Below the pieces are notes generated by a model, which saw nothing but the letters and a program-made list of their open reading frames with translations, had not been told where the DNA came from and made no database searches. A stretch of DNA of 55,472 nucleotides from an uncultured bacterium (GTDB lineage Bacteria; Desulfobacterota; GWC2-55-46). Made by a program: the position numbers and the translations under genes. The DNA is taken from contig CAJPGC010000013.1 of the NCBI GenBank assembly GCA_905339405.1, positions 1 to 55,472 on the forward strand, read 5' to 3'. Of the stretch, positions 32,972 to 40,393 are shown piece by piece (position 1 is the stretch's first letter; each line of letters opens with the position of its first letter).

Positions 32972-35236
32972 ATGAACATAGGCAGAAAACTCATACTCTC
33001 GTTTCTGCTCGTCACTTTCCTTCCGACTTTGCTTCTCGCTTTTCTTACTACCAACCTCATAAGCTCCAGCAAGAAGGACGACGCGCAGGAGGCGATAAAC
33101 AACAACCTCAAGGCCGCCTGGGTGCAGTATTACGCGCGGGCCTACCAGATGAAGTACGGCATGCTCCAGGCCTCGACCGAGAAGTTCATACAGGACGCGA
33201 TTTTTTCGAGAGACAAAAAGCTCCTGCGCGAACAGCTCAAGTCGTGGAAGGCACACAGGCCGTACGTCGACCTCTGGGCCGTGGTCGACAGAAAAGGCGC
33301 GGTCATCGCTTCCCACAACACGCCCGAGTCGGGCCACCTCCTGGGCCTCGACGGGCTCGTCAACAAGGCGATAACCCGGAAGTCGGCGTTCATCTCGAGC
33401 GAGATAATCCCCGGTTCCGTCCTCGAGGCCGAGCGCATAGACAGGGCGGCAAGGGTAGTGCGCACCTTCGAAGAGAACGGAAGACGCTCCGCCCGGGAAC
33501 TCCTCGACGGCATGATGCTCTGCGTCGTCACGCCGGTCATGGACTCGTCCGGGAACGTGCTCGGGGCGATCGTCACGGGCGACCTCATAAACAACGACCC
33601 GTTCGTGCCGGACGCTTTCGCCGAATCGATACCCGGGGCCCTTGTAACCATATCGATGGGCGACGTGCAGGTCTCCACGAACGTCAGGGGCGAGACCGGG
33701 AAAAGGCTCATAGGCCATGTCATACCCGAAGAGGTGCTTGCCGCGATCAAGAGCCAGATGGGCTACAGGGGCGAGACGGTCCTGGCCCATAAGACTTATT
33801 TGTCCGCCTTCGACCCGGTCATAAACTACGAGGCCAAAATAATCGGCTCCATCTTCGTGGGAGTGCCGAAGGACAGGTTCGTAGAGCTCCAGTACGACAA
33901 CATAAAGGCCGTCATAACCATCTCGATGATAGGCCTGTTTCTCGCAACCGGAGCGGCCTCTTTCGTCACGTACGTCATAACGCGCCCCATCCTGTCGCTC
34001 AAGAAAAAGGCCCAGCTCGTCGCCTCCGGCGACCTCAACGTGAGGATAGGGTCCGCGAAGAAGGGCAATGACGAGATAGCCGACCTGGCGCGCACCTTCG
34101 AGACGATGCTCGAGAGCCTGCGAGATAACGAAGAGCGCATCAAGGTGAGCCAGGAGAAGCTCGCGGCCCAGAACGTCCTCATCGAATCGATAATAAACAG
34201 TCTGCCCTACCGTCTGTACGTGCTCGACAAGGACAAGAACATAGTCCTGTGGAACAGGCGCGCATCCGAAGCGTGCCACATATGCAGGGACTCCGAAGCT
34301 TCATGCGCCCATACGAACGCGCTGGCGCTCGTGCCGGGCGAGGAGTCAAGGCGCGCCCTGGGCGAGGCAATAAGCGGCGCTTTCGCCACCGGCGGGGCGC
34401 AGTCCTTCGAGTACAGGGTCACGGGCTCTGACGGCCGCGAGAAGGTGATATTCGCGAGCGTCTTCCCGGTCCTGCCGGGGGCCTCCGGCCGTGCTGAGCA
34501 CGTCGTGTGGATGTCCGAGGACGTCACCAGGAAAAAGGAGCTCGAGTCGAATATAATATCGAGCGAGAAGCTCGCCGCCGTGGGCCAGCTCGCGGCAGGC
34601 ATAGCCCATGAGGTCAACAACCCCCTGGGCGGCATACTCAACTGCCTTTACAACTTCAGGAGCAAGAAGCTCGCGGACGAGAGAAAGGCCGAGTACATCG
34701 AGTTCATGGAGGACGGCATAAAGAGGGTGCAGAACATCGTAAGGCAGCTCCTCGATTTCTCGCAGCAGCACGCCCCGGAGTTGAAGCTCACCGACCTGAA
34801 CGCCATCATCGAGGGGCTCATACCGCTGTTCGTCCATTCGATAAAGGGCAGGGACATAACCCTTAATACGAAGCTCGGGGCCGGCCTTCCTCCCGTAATG
34901 GCCGACAAGCACCAGATAGAGCAGATAGTCGTGAACCTCATACTGAACGCAGTGCAGGCCGTCTCGGGCGGAGGCATTATCGAGGTGAGGACCCGGGTCG
35001 AGGGCGGCTGGTTTGCAATCGAGGTCGCCGACAACGGCTGCGGCATATCCAAGGAGAACCTGAACCGCGTTTTCGACCCGTTCTTCACGACGAAGGGAGT
35101 TGGCAAGGGCACCGGCTTGGGGCTTTCGGTGAGCCGTGGTATAATCGAAGGCCACAGGGGCAGGATAGAAGTGGACAGCCAGCCGGGAGCGGGCAGCACC
35201 TTCAAGGTCTACCTGCCGGTCCCACAGCAAGCTTAA
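32972..35236 (+). CDS. Membrane sensor histidine kinase (Cache-HAMP-PAS-HisKA-HATPase)
   Basis: This 754-residue kinase has membrane segments near 8-28 and 313-336, which flank a periplasmic double-Cache-type sensor domain (about 30-310). A HAMP linker (337-390), a PAS domain (about 400-525) and the HisKA domain with the phosphoacceptor H546 (GIAHEVNNPLGG) follow, then the ATPase domain (DNGCGIS, DPFFTTK, GTGLGLSVSRGI). The PAS domain holds a compact Cys cluster, C435, C438 and C445, which could bind a metal or Fe-S cluster or respond to redox. It is directly upstream of a sigma-54 response regulator, 16 bases apart, and is its likely partner. Confidence 0.9.
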   Translation: MNIGRKLILSFLLVTFLPTLLLAFLTTNLISSSKKDDAQEAINNNLKAAWVQYYARAYQMKYGMLQASTEKFIQDAIFSRDKKLLREQLKSWKAHRPYVDLWAVVDRKGAVIASHNTPESGHLLGLDGLVNKAITRKSAFISSEIIPGSVLEAERIDRAARVVRTFEENGRRSARELLDGMMLCVVTPVMDSSGNVLGAIVTGDLINNDPFVPDAFAESIPGALVTISMGDVQVSTNVRGETGKRLIGHVIPEEVLAAIKSQMGYRGETVLAHKTYLSAFDPVINYEAKIIGSIFVGVPKDRFVELQYDNIKAVITISMIGLFLATGAASFVTYVITRPILSLKKKAQLVASGDLNVRIGSAKKGNDEIADLARTFETMLESLRDNEERIKVSQEKLAAQNVLIESIINSLPYRLYVLDKDKNIVLWNRRASEACHICRDSEASCAHTNALALVPGEESRRALGEAISGAFATGGAQSFEYRVTGSDGREKVIFASVFPVLPGASGRAEHVVWMSEDVTRKKELESNIISSEKLAAVGQLAAGIAHEVNNPLGGILNCLYNFRSKKLADERKAEYIEFMEDGIKRVQNIVRQLLDFSQQHAPELKLTDLNAIIEGLIPLFVHSIKGRDITLNTKLGAGLPPVMADKHQIEQIVVNLILNAVQAVSGGGIIEVRTRVEGGWFAIEVADNGCGISKENLNRVFDPFFTTKGVGKGTGLGLSVSRGIIEGHRGRIEVDSQPGAGSTFKVYLPVPQQA

Positions 35237-35252
35237 AAGGAGGGGTTTTTTA

Positions 35253-36653
35253 GTGCCGCGCGCGCCGAAGGTCCTGATAATAGACGACGAGCCGCTTATG
35301 AGGATGTCCATAAGCGACGCATTGAAGGAAGAAGGGTACGAGGTCTTCTCCACGGCCTCTGGCAAAGAAGGCGTCCAGCTCGCCAGGGACGGCTCTTTCG
35401 ACATAGTGATAACAGACTTGAGGCTCCCGGACATCGACGGCATCGAGGTACTTAAGTCCTGCAAGAGGGCCTCCTCCGAGACGCTGGTCGTGCTCATAAC
35501 CGCGTACGGGGCCGTGGAGACGGCCGTCGAGGCGATGAAGTACGGCGCTTACGACTACGTCACAAAGCCTTTCCGCATGGAAGAGCTCCTCCTCATGATG
35601 AGGAGGATGGTCAGGCTCCGCGACCTCGAGCAGGAGAACATACTCCTCAAAGAGCAGGTCGAGGGCAGGTACAACTTCAGCGGCATCGTCGGCAAGAGCG
35701 AGAAGATGGAGGAGATTTTCGAGAAGATAAGGATAATAGCCCAGACCGACTCCACAGTCCTCATCCTCGGCGAGAGCGGCACCGGCAAGGAGCTTGTCGC
35801 CAACGCCATACACTACAACAGCCCGAGGAAGTCCGAGCCGTTCATAAAGGTGAGCTGCGCGGCCCTGCCCGAAACCCTCCTTGAGGCCGAGCTCTTCGGC
35901 TACGAGAAGGGCGCGTTCACTGGAGCGGTCAGGCAGAAGAAGGGGAGGTTCGAGCTCGCCGACAGGGGCACCATATTCCTCGACGAGATAGGCGAGCTTT
36001 CCCCTGCGATACAGGTGAAGCTGCTGCGCGTGCTCCAGGAAAAGGAGTTCGACCGGCTCGGAGGGGCAGGCACCATCAGCGTCGACCTCCGCATAATCTG
36101 CGCCACGCAGAGGGACTTGAGGAAAGAGGTCGCCCGGGGCGTATTCAGGGAAGACCTCTTCTACAGGCTAAACGTTGTCCCGCTCGTGCTGCCGCCGCTG
36201 CGCGACAGGAAAGGGGACATCCTGCTGCTCGCCAACCACTTCCTCAAGTACTACGCCGGTCTTTACAAAAAGAGCGTCACGGGTTTTTCCGTCGAGGCGA
36301 TGGAGCTCCTGCTGAAGCACCCGTTTCCGGGGAACGTAAGGGAGCTCGAGCACGCCGTCGAAAGGGCGGTCGTCATGGGCAGGGGCGAGGAGGTTGTCCC
36401 GGCCGACCTCCCGGAGGAGATAGGCGGGGACCCGGGCGAGCGTTTGCAGGCCATCCAGGGCGTATCCAGCCATGAGCGACTTACAAAGGCCATGCGCGAA
36501 TTCGAGAGGCAGTACATCATCAGCGTGCTCGACGAGGCGAAAGGGAACAAGACTCTGGCGGCAAAGCTCCTGGGGGTGTCCAGGAAGACGCTCTGGGAGA
36601 AGTGCAAGATGCTGCAGATTGCGTCCGACTCGAGGGACGCGTCAGGGGAATAA
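35253..36653 (+). CDS. Sigma-54-dependent response regulator
   Basis: This 466-residue NtrC-type activator has a receiver domain (phosphoacceptor D55), a AAA+ domain with Walker A GESGTGKE (173-180), an intact GAFTGA loop (220-225) and FLDEI (242-246), and a Fis-type helix-turn-helix at the end (KTLAAKLLGVSRKTLWEK). The start is GTG, supported by AAGGAGGGG. It is co-transcribed with the kinase. No clear sigma-54 (-24/-12) promoter was found in the window, so its targets are not known. Confidence 0.93.
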   Translation: MPRAPKVLIIDDEPLMRMSISDALKEEGYEVFSTASGKEGVQLARDGSFDIVITDLRLPDIDGIEVLKSCKRASSETLVVLITAYGAVETAVEAMKYGAYDYVTKPFRMEELLLMMRRMVRLRDLEQENILLKEQVEGRYNFSGIVGKSEKMEEIFEKIRIIAQTDSTVLILGESGTGKELVANAIHYNSPRKSEPFIKVSCAALPETLLEAELFGYEKGAFTGAVRQKKGRFELADRGTIFLDEIGELSPAIQVKLLRVLQEKEFDRLGGAGTISVDLRIICATQRDLRKEVARGVFREDLFYRLNVVPLVLPPLRDRKGDILLLANHFLKYYAGLYKKSVTGFSVEAMELLLKHPFPGNVRELEHAVERAVVMGRGEEVVPADLPEEIGGDPGERLQAIQGVSSHERLTKAMREFERQYIISVLDEAKGNKTLAAKLLGVSRKTLWEKCKMLQIASDSRDASGE

Positions 36654-36690
36654 TGGAGTTGCAATGAACGCCTGCTATTTGCCGGGCAAA

Positions 36691-36726
36691 AGCAAAAGCC
36701 CGTCTCGAAAGAGGCGGGCTTTTGCT
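36691..36726. terminator. Bidirectional intrinsic terminator
   Basis: AGCAAAAGCCCGTCTC and GAGGCGGGCTTTTGCT form a perfect 16-bp stem with a GAAA loop. A-rich and T-rich flanks let it serve both the response regulator and the convergent ANTAR gene. Confidence 0.92.
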
Positions 36727-36747
36727 TTTAAACTGGTTTTTGCAGGT

Positions 36748-37017
36748 TCAACCGACGGTTTTGCCCGTCAGGACGAGTTCGGCGACCTTGATGAGCTTGA
36801 GCCTGGTCTTCCTGCTCGATTTCATCAGGAAGTCATGCGCCTCTTCCTCGGTCATGTTCTTTCTCGCCACTATGGCCCATTTAGCCTTTTCTATTACGTC
36901 TCTTTCCTCGAGCTTTTGCTTGAGGGAGGCTACCTCGGAGTAAAGCTCGAAGTATTGGCGGCAGACGTTCACGCATACGTCGGCCTTGGGCGTACCTGTT
37001 TTTACGCTGCTGCTCAT
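36748..37017 (-). CDS. Stand-alone ANTAR-domain RNA-binding regulator (ANTAR1)
   Basis: This 89-residue protein consists of a short N-terminal part with C15-x3-C19, a helical coiled-coil segment and an ANTAR three-helix domain (about 31-84: VIEKAKWAIVARKNMTEEEA, then the third helix to VAELVL). ANTAR domains bind paired RNA hairpins and block intrinsic terminators. Most are fused to receiver or sensor domains; here there is none. The ATG at 37017 follows GGAGGTATCACA. The gene is divergent from the cytochrome gene, and its promoter shares 15 bases with the cytochrome promoter. A second ANTAR protein lies on the other side of the cytochrome. Confidence 0.85.
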   Translation of the reverse strand: MSSSVKTGTPKADVCVNVCRQYFELYSEVASLKQKLEERDVIEKAKWAIVARKNMTEEEAHDFLMKSSRKTRLKLIKVAELVLTGKTVG

Positions 37018-37129
37018 TGTGATACCTCCAGTGATTAGGGGACGCGGGATCGGAATATGGCTCTGTTGCGTATTAGTATGCCCGGTCCCTGAATCAGTGG
37101 CATTAGTTCTATATTTTTTATGTAACATA

Positions 37130-37158
37130 ATAATGTCAGAGCACATTAAAAATGTCAA
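37130..37158 (-). promoter_or_regulatory. Promoter of the ANTAR1 gene
   Basis: On the minus strand TTGACA (37153-37158) and CATTAT (37130-37135) are 17 bases apart. The first 15 bases, TTGACATTTTTAATG, are identical to those of the cytochrome promoter at 37287. The transcript would have a 5' untranslated region of about 105 bases, in which GGGAC and GTCCC (near 37081-37089 and 37038-37043) can pair. Confidence 0.7.
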
Positions 37159-37286
37159 GGCTGAAAATCTTTTCAACCCTGAGGCGTAATCTCCTCAGTT
37201 AAATGCGAGTAATCTGTAAAACAGTTAATTTTGTTGCGATTTTTATATTTTCAGCTTGAAATATTAAAAATTTCTAATTTTCCCTA

Positions 37287-37315
37287 TTGACATTTTTAAT
37301 GGTTTGGAATATCAT
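37287..37315 (+). promoter_or_regulatory. Promoter of the cytochrome leader transcript
   Basis: TTGACA (37287-37292) and TATCAT (37310-37315) are separated by exactly 17 bases in AT-rich DNA. Transcription would begin near 37322 and produce a leader of about 540 bases before the cytochrome start codon. Confidence 0.75.
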
Positions 37316-37549
37316 GGCAATCATCGAGAGTAGTAATAACCCGCAACAGGGGCTCAGGAAGGGACCTTCGCGGATAGCAAAAGATGCTTAACCCCAGGGC
37401 TCACGCCTTGGTTTAAGAGTAAGGCCGTTTGTGGGAACGGCTCAGGCCATGAAGGCCTCAGCCATCCAGGCCAAAAGTCCTGAAACTCAGGACAACCAGG
37501 AACACGAACATAATCCTTCACTGGAAAGCTCATGATGGGCTTCCAGTGC

Positions 37550-37579
37550 CGGAACAAGTCCATGGATGCCTTGGTTCCG
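37550..37579 (+). promoter_or_regulatory. Candidate antiterminator hairpin
   Basis: CGGAAC (37550-37555) followed by AAG pairs with CTT and GTTCCG (37574-37579), with one bulged G. The 3' arm is part of the 5' arm of the terminator at 37566, so the two structures exclude each other. Confidence 0.6.
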
Positions 37580-37610
37580 TCGAAAGACGGTATCAAGGCA
37601 TTTTTTTTTT
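37566..37610 (+). terminator. Intrinsic terminator inside the cytochrome leader
   Basis: ATGCCTTG (37566-37573) pairs with CAAGGCAT (37594-37601) and CCGTC with GACGG around a GAAA loop, with a small internal loop between. Ten T follow. It lies about 250 bases before the cytochrome start codon, so most transcripts would stop here unless it is prevented from folding. Confidence 0.92.
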
Positions 37611-37861
37611 GGTCTTGTGGCCTCTCTAAAAACCGGCTCAAAAAGCTCATGGCGGGCTTGGAAGGGTCGGAAAAGCTGAAAGCCGCGCAAGCAGCTGAAG
37701 GCAAAAGTCCACGGCATCCTCAAGATGCCCTGGAGCCTCAGGCCGAAAGGCAGGGGGCGCCGGAAGCGGACCGACGGAAGGTCCGGAAACCGGTAAGGCC
37801 AAGTCGCCTGGGTAGATACTTACAAAAAAAAGAATTTTAACTTGTGGAAAGGAGTATCACA

Positions 37862-38764
37862 ATGAAAAGGTTTCTCACCCTCGCACTCGCAGTTGCTTCA
37901 GTAGGCTTTATCGCGGTAGGCACTGCCTCCGCTGTTGACACTTACGACGACGGCGACGCCGCAAACGGCATCGGTAACTCCAGGCATAACCTCGGATCCC
38001 TCGGTGAGCACATCGTCACCACCGGCGGCACCGGCACCTCCGAGATATGCGTATTCTGTCACACGCCTCACCACACCAACACCACGAACAACCTGAAGCC
38101 GTTGTGGAACAGGGGCACCTCTGCTCCCACTTCCTTCACCGCCTATGGCACCACTCTTGGCGGCAGCACGATAGTCTCTGGTGACGTAGGATCCACCTCG
38201 CTGGCCTGCTTGAGCTGCCACGATGGTGTGACCACCTTCGACAACCTCCTCAACACCCCCGGTAAGTCCGGCGTTACCGCCACCGGCTCCGACAGGAACT
38301 GGTCCTTCTATGATGCCGCGGTCGAGACCGTCGTCTCCGACTTCATGACCTCCAGCAGGTTGAACATCGGCCTGAACCTCTCCAACGATCACCCGGTGTC
38401 CGTAACCTACACCGAGGGCGTCGCTGGCCTCAGGGACAAGACCACGACCATCTTTGACATCGACGTGGCCGCTGAACTGGCCGACTCCGCCGCGACCTTT
38501 GATGGCGGCAACCTGACCAAGAACCTCTGGGCCGTGAAGGGCTATGTTGATGCCGGCGCGACCATCCAGGACCTCCTCAGGGACGACAAGGTAGAGTGCT
38601 CGAGCTGCCACGATCCCCACTTCAACAACAAGTCCTGGAACGAGATCGACCCGACCTACGATGCTGACACCGAGCTGCAGGAGCCCGAGAACAACGGTCT
38701 GTTCCTCAGAAGGGTCGGCGGAAACTCCGGTTCCGGTCTCTGCAGAACCTGCCACAACAAGTAA
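37862..38764 (+). CDS. Exported tetrahaem c-type cytochrome
   Basis: The 300-residue product has a signal peptide cleaved after TASA (residue 24) and four CxxCH haem sites: CVFCH (63-67), CLSCH (116-120), CSSCH (246-250) and CRTCH (294-298). Further His residues (H42, H50, H70/71, H177, H253) can supply the second axial ligands. Layout with an N-terminal SRHNLG and EICVFCHTPHH is typical of deltaproteobacterial cytochromes used in extracellular or periplasmic electron transfer, including filament-forming tetrahaem types, but assignment to those is only a guess. ATG 37862 follows GGAAAGGAGTATCACA. Expression is controlled by the leader upstream, and a hairpin terminator follows. Confidence 0.88.
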   Translation: MKRFLTLALAVASVGFIAVGTASAVDTYDDGDAANGIGNSRHNLGSLGEHIVTTGGTGTSEICVFCHTPHHTNTTNNLKPLWNRGTSAPTSFTAYGTTLGGSTIVSGDVGSTSLACLSCHDGVTTFDNLLNTPGKSGVTATGSDRNWSFYDAAVETVVSDFMTSSRLNIGLNLSNDHPVSVTYTEGVAGLRDKTTTIFDIDVAAELADSAATFDGGNLTKNLWAVKGYVDAGATIQDLLRDDKVECSSCHDPHFNNKSWNEIDPTYDADTELQEPENNGLFLRRVGGNSGSGLCRTCHNK

Positions 38765-38803
38765 TGCCGCTTCTGGCATAACTTGGAACATATGTAAAAA
38801 AGA

Positions 38804-38828
38804 GCGGGCCGGAGTCTCTCCGGCCCGC
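38804..38828 (+). terminator. Terminator-like hairpin after the cytochrome gene
   Basis: GCGGGCCGGA and TCCGGCCCGC form a 10-bp GC-rich stem with a five-base loop; the following T-tract is short. Confidence 0.7.
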
Positions 38829-38839
38829 ATCTTTATAAA

Positions 38840-38869
38840 CTTCTTAAGAAGGCATGAACCTGCTATAAT
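38840..38869 (+). promoter_or_regulatory. Candidate promoter and operator of the ANTAR2 gene
   Basis: A perfect TATAAT is at 38864-38869. The -35 region is poor, but it is occupied by the 12-base palindrome CTTCTTAAGAAG (38840-38851), a possible binding site for an activator. Confidence 0.5.
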
Positions 38870-38912
38870 GGTTTTGAACAAGCCGGGTTTGTGAAAGCAA
38901 GGTGGGATTTTT

Positions 38913-39224
38913 ATGGCAAAGGTCCCTGACAAAAAGGAAGACGTCCTGATGAACGAGGCTGCCGGTCCGAAAGCCTGCGATTCGCTCTGTAAGCCGCTCA
39001 TCGAGCTTTCAGAAGAACTCGACCGGCTCAAGGTTGAACTGAAGGAACGTCAGCTCATCGAGAAGGCAAAGGGCGTTCTGATAAAGTCGAAGGGCATCAG
39101 CGAGCAGGAAGCCTCGAAGATAATGCACTCTTTCATGGAGCAGCAGAACAAGAGCCTTGCCGAGGTTGCAAATATAGTCCTCCTGGGCGAAAAGATGCTG
39201 GGCCAGAATGGCTTGCTGAAGTAG
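38913..39224 (+). CDS. Stand-alone ANTAR-domain RNA-binding regulator (ANTAR2)
   Basis: This 103-residue protein is a paralogue of ANTAR1: C22-x3-C26, a Glu/Leu-rich coiled coil, and an ANTAR domain (LIEKAKGVLIKSKGISEQEA to VANIVLLGEKML). The distance from the first Cys to IEKAK is the same in both proteins (27 residues). It lacks a receiver or sensor domain, so the Cys pair is the only visible candidate for signal input. AAGGTGGG precedes the ATG. The gene lies on the same strand as the cytochrome gene, after its terminator, and has its own terminator. Confidence 0.85.
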   Translation: MAKVPDKKEDVLMNEAAGPKACDSLCKPLIELSEELDRLKVELKERQLIEKAKGVLIKSKGISEQEASKIMHSFMEQQNKSLAEVANIVLLGEKMLGQNGLLK

Positions 39225-39238
39225 TTTGGTACCGAAGT

Positions 39239-39275
39239 AACAGGGCTGTTTGTCTCCCTAGCCCTGTTGTCATTT
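39239..39275 (+). terminator. Intrinsic terminator after ANTAR2
   Basis: AACAGGGCT and AGCCCTGTT pair with a 12-base loop, then a T-rich stretch follows. Confidence 0.75.
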
Positions 39276-39384
39276 TTATTGCCTTTCCCGGGCGGTCCCC
39301 CCTTTAGAACAATTCCGAAATTCCGTTTGGTTTCTCCTGCGTCTTAACCTTGCCTGCGTCTTTTGAGGTGTAGTCTTTTTCTTT

Positions 39385-40263
39385 TCAATCTTTTGAGCGG
39401 GCTTTAAGTATCCTTCCAATCCCTGCGTAATCCTTCAATATTTCGATGTAGCCATATCTGCCTGTCCCCTCTGCCAGCATCCGTACGGCTTCCCCCTGGT
39501 CATAGCCTATTTCCATGAGGAGAAGGCCTCCGGGCACAAGCCAGCCAGGCGCTTCTTCAATTATCTTTTTAATTATGTCGAGTCCGTCAGTCCCGCCGTA
39601 GAGGGCCTCCCTGGGCTCGAAGTCCTTTACCTCCGGGGCGAGGGCTGCCATGTCCTTCCAGTTGATATACGGCGGGTTCGTGAGGAGCATGTGAGTCCGG
39701 CCTTTTGCCTTTTCCGGTATCGGCGCGAAGAGGTCGCCTTTGAGGAAAGTCACTTTTTTGTCAGCCTCAAGCCTCCTGGCGTTCTCGCCTGCGACCTCGA
39801 GGGCCTTCTCTGATATATCAGAGGCGAGGACATGGCAGTCCATCTCGAGGGCGATGGAAACCGCTATGCAGCCGCTTCCCGTGCAAAGGTCGATTATCGT
39901 AAGGCCGCTGCCGCCGAAAGCAGGCGCTTCTTTTCTTGCCTCCTCTACCAGCAGCTCTGTTTCGGGCCTCGGTATGAGCACGTCCGGCGTGACCTTGAAA
40001 GACCTGCCCCTGAACTCGGCCTCCCCGAAGATGTACTGCGCCGGTTCCCTCGCGGCCCTCCTTGAGGCCGCTTCCCTTAGAAGCTCCGACTCTTTAGGGG
40101 TCAGGGGACGCCTCGCGTTCAGGAAAAGCTCGCTTCTGGTGCAATCAAGGACGTGCATGAGCAAGAATTCGGATTCGTCCCGGCTGAAAGGAATACCGGC
40201 CGCCGAGAGCTCCCCGAAAGCCCAGATGAGGGCTTCGCCGACTGTAAGTGCGTGTTCTTCCAT
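39385..40263 (-). CDS. prmC: Release factor glutamine methyltransferase
   Basis: This 292-residue enzyme methylates the GGQ glutamine of peptide chain release factors. The N-terminal helical domain is followed by LIPRPETELLVEEA, the SAM motif IIDLCTGSGCIAVSIA and the catalytic NPPYI. Length is standard. In many genomes prmC follows prfA, which is not in this window. No clear ribosome binding site is seen before the ATG at 40263. It is divergent from treZ. Confidence 0.92.
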   Translation of the reverse strand: MEEHALTVGEALIWAFGELSAAGIPFSRDESEFLLMHVLDCTRSELFLNARRPLTPKESELLREAASRRAAREPAQYIFGEAEFRGRSFKVTPDVLIPRPETELLVEEARKEAPAFGGSGLTIIDLCTGSGCIAVSIALEMDCHVLASDISEKALEVAGENARRLEADKKVTFLKGDLFAPIPEKAKGRTHMLLTNPPYINWKDMAALAPEVKDFEPREALYGGTDGLDIIKKIIEEAPGWLVPGGLLLMEIGYDQGEAVRMLAEGTGRYGYIEILKDYAGIGRILKARSKD

Positions 40264-40393
40264 TAAAAAACAAACTACAGCAAAAGCCCGGCCTTGTCAA
40301 AGTATTCTCCCTCATGGTAAGGGGAAAAAGCTTTTTTGTCTGCTAAACTTGAAGATTGAAGGCTGATTTTTACGCCATTCCCGAGGGGGCTCG

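Larger units (their letters stand above)
37322..37861 (+). ncRNA. Long structured leader RNA of the cytochrome gene
   Basis: The leader holds a series of good hairpins: 37439-37463 (GGCTCAGGCC with GGCCTCAGCC, one mismatch, loop ATGAA), GTCCTG/CAGGAC near 37477-37493, CACTGGAA/TTCCAGTG (37519-37548), the terminator at 37566-37610, GGCATC/GATGCC near 37713-37729, and nested CGGACC/GGTCCG near 37766-37785. Two copies of AAAGCTCATG..GGGCTT (37526 and 37643) and two of GCxAAAAGTCC (37471 and 37702) show internal duplication. It does not match a riboswitch core I know; the GEMM core GACGCAAAGC is absent. A cis-acting attenuator leader is the best explanation. Confidence 0.65.

Noticed and set aside
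37354-37704. Frame on the minus strand opposite the leader
   Set aside because: It has no promoter or ribosome binding site and is explained by structure of the leader on the other strand.
37532-37840. 102-codon frame in the cytochrome leader (MMGFQC...) and a 28-codon frame before it (from 37449)
   Set aside because: They lack convincing ribosome binding sites, run through strong hairpins and a ten-T tract (giving Phe-Phe-Phe), and do not look protein-like. A leader peptide from 37449 is not fully excluded.
37322-37861. GEMM-I (c-di-GMP or cGAMP) riboswitch upstream of the cytochrome gene, as known from Geobacter
   Set aside because: The conserved core GACGCAAAGC and the tetraloop/receptor layout are absent; only loose resemblance (GCAAAAG) was seen. 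A model search could overturn this.
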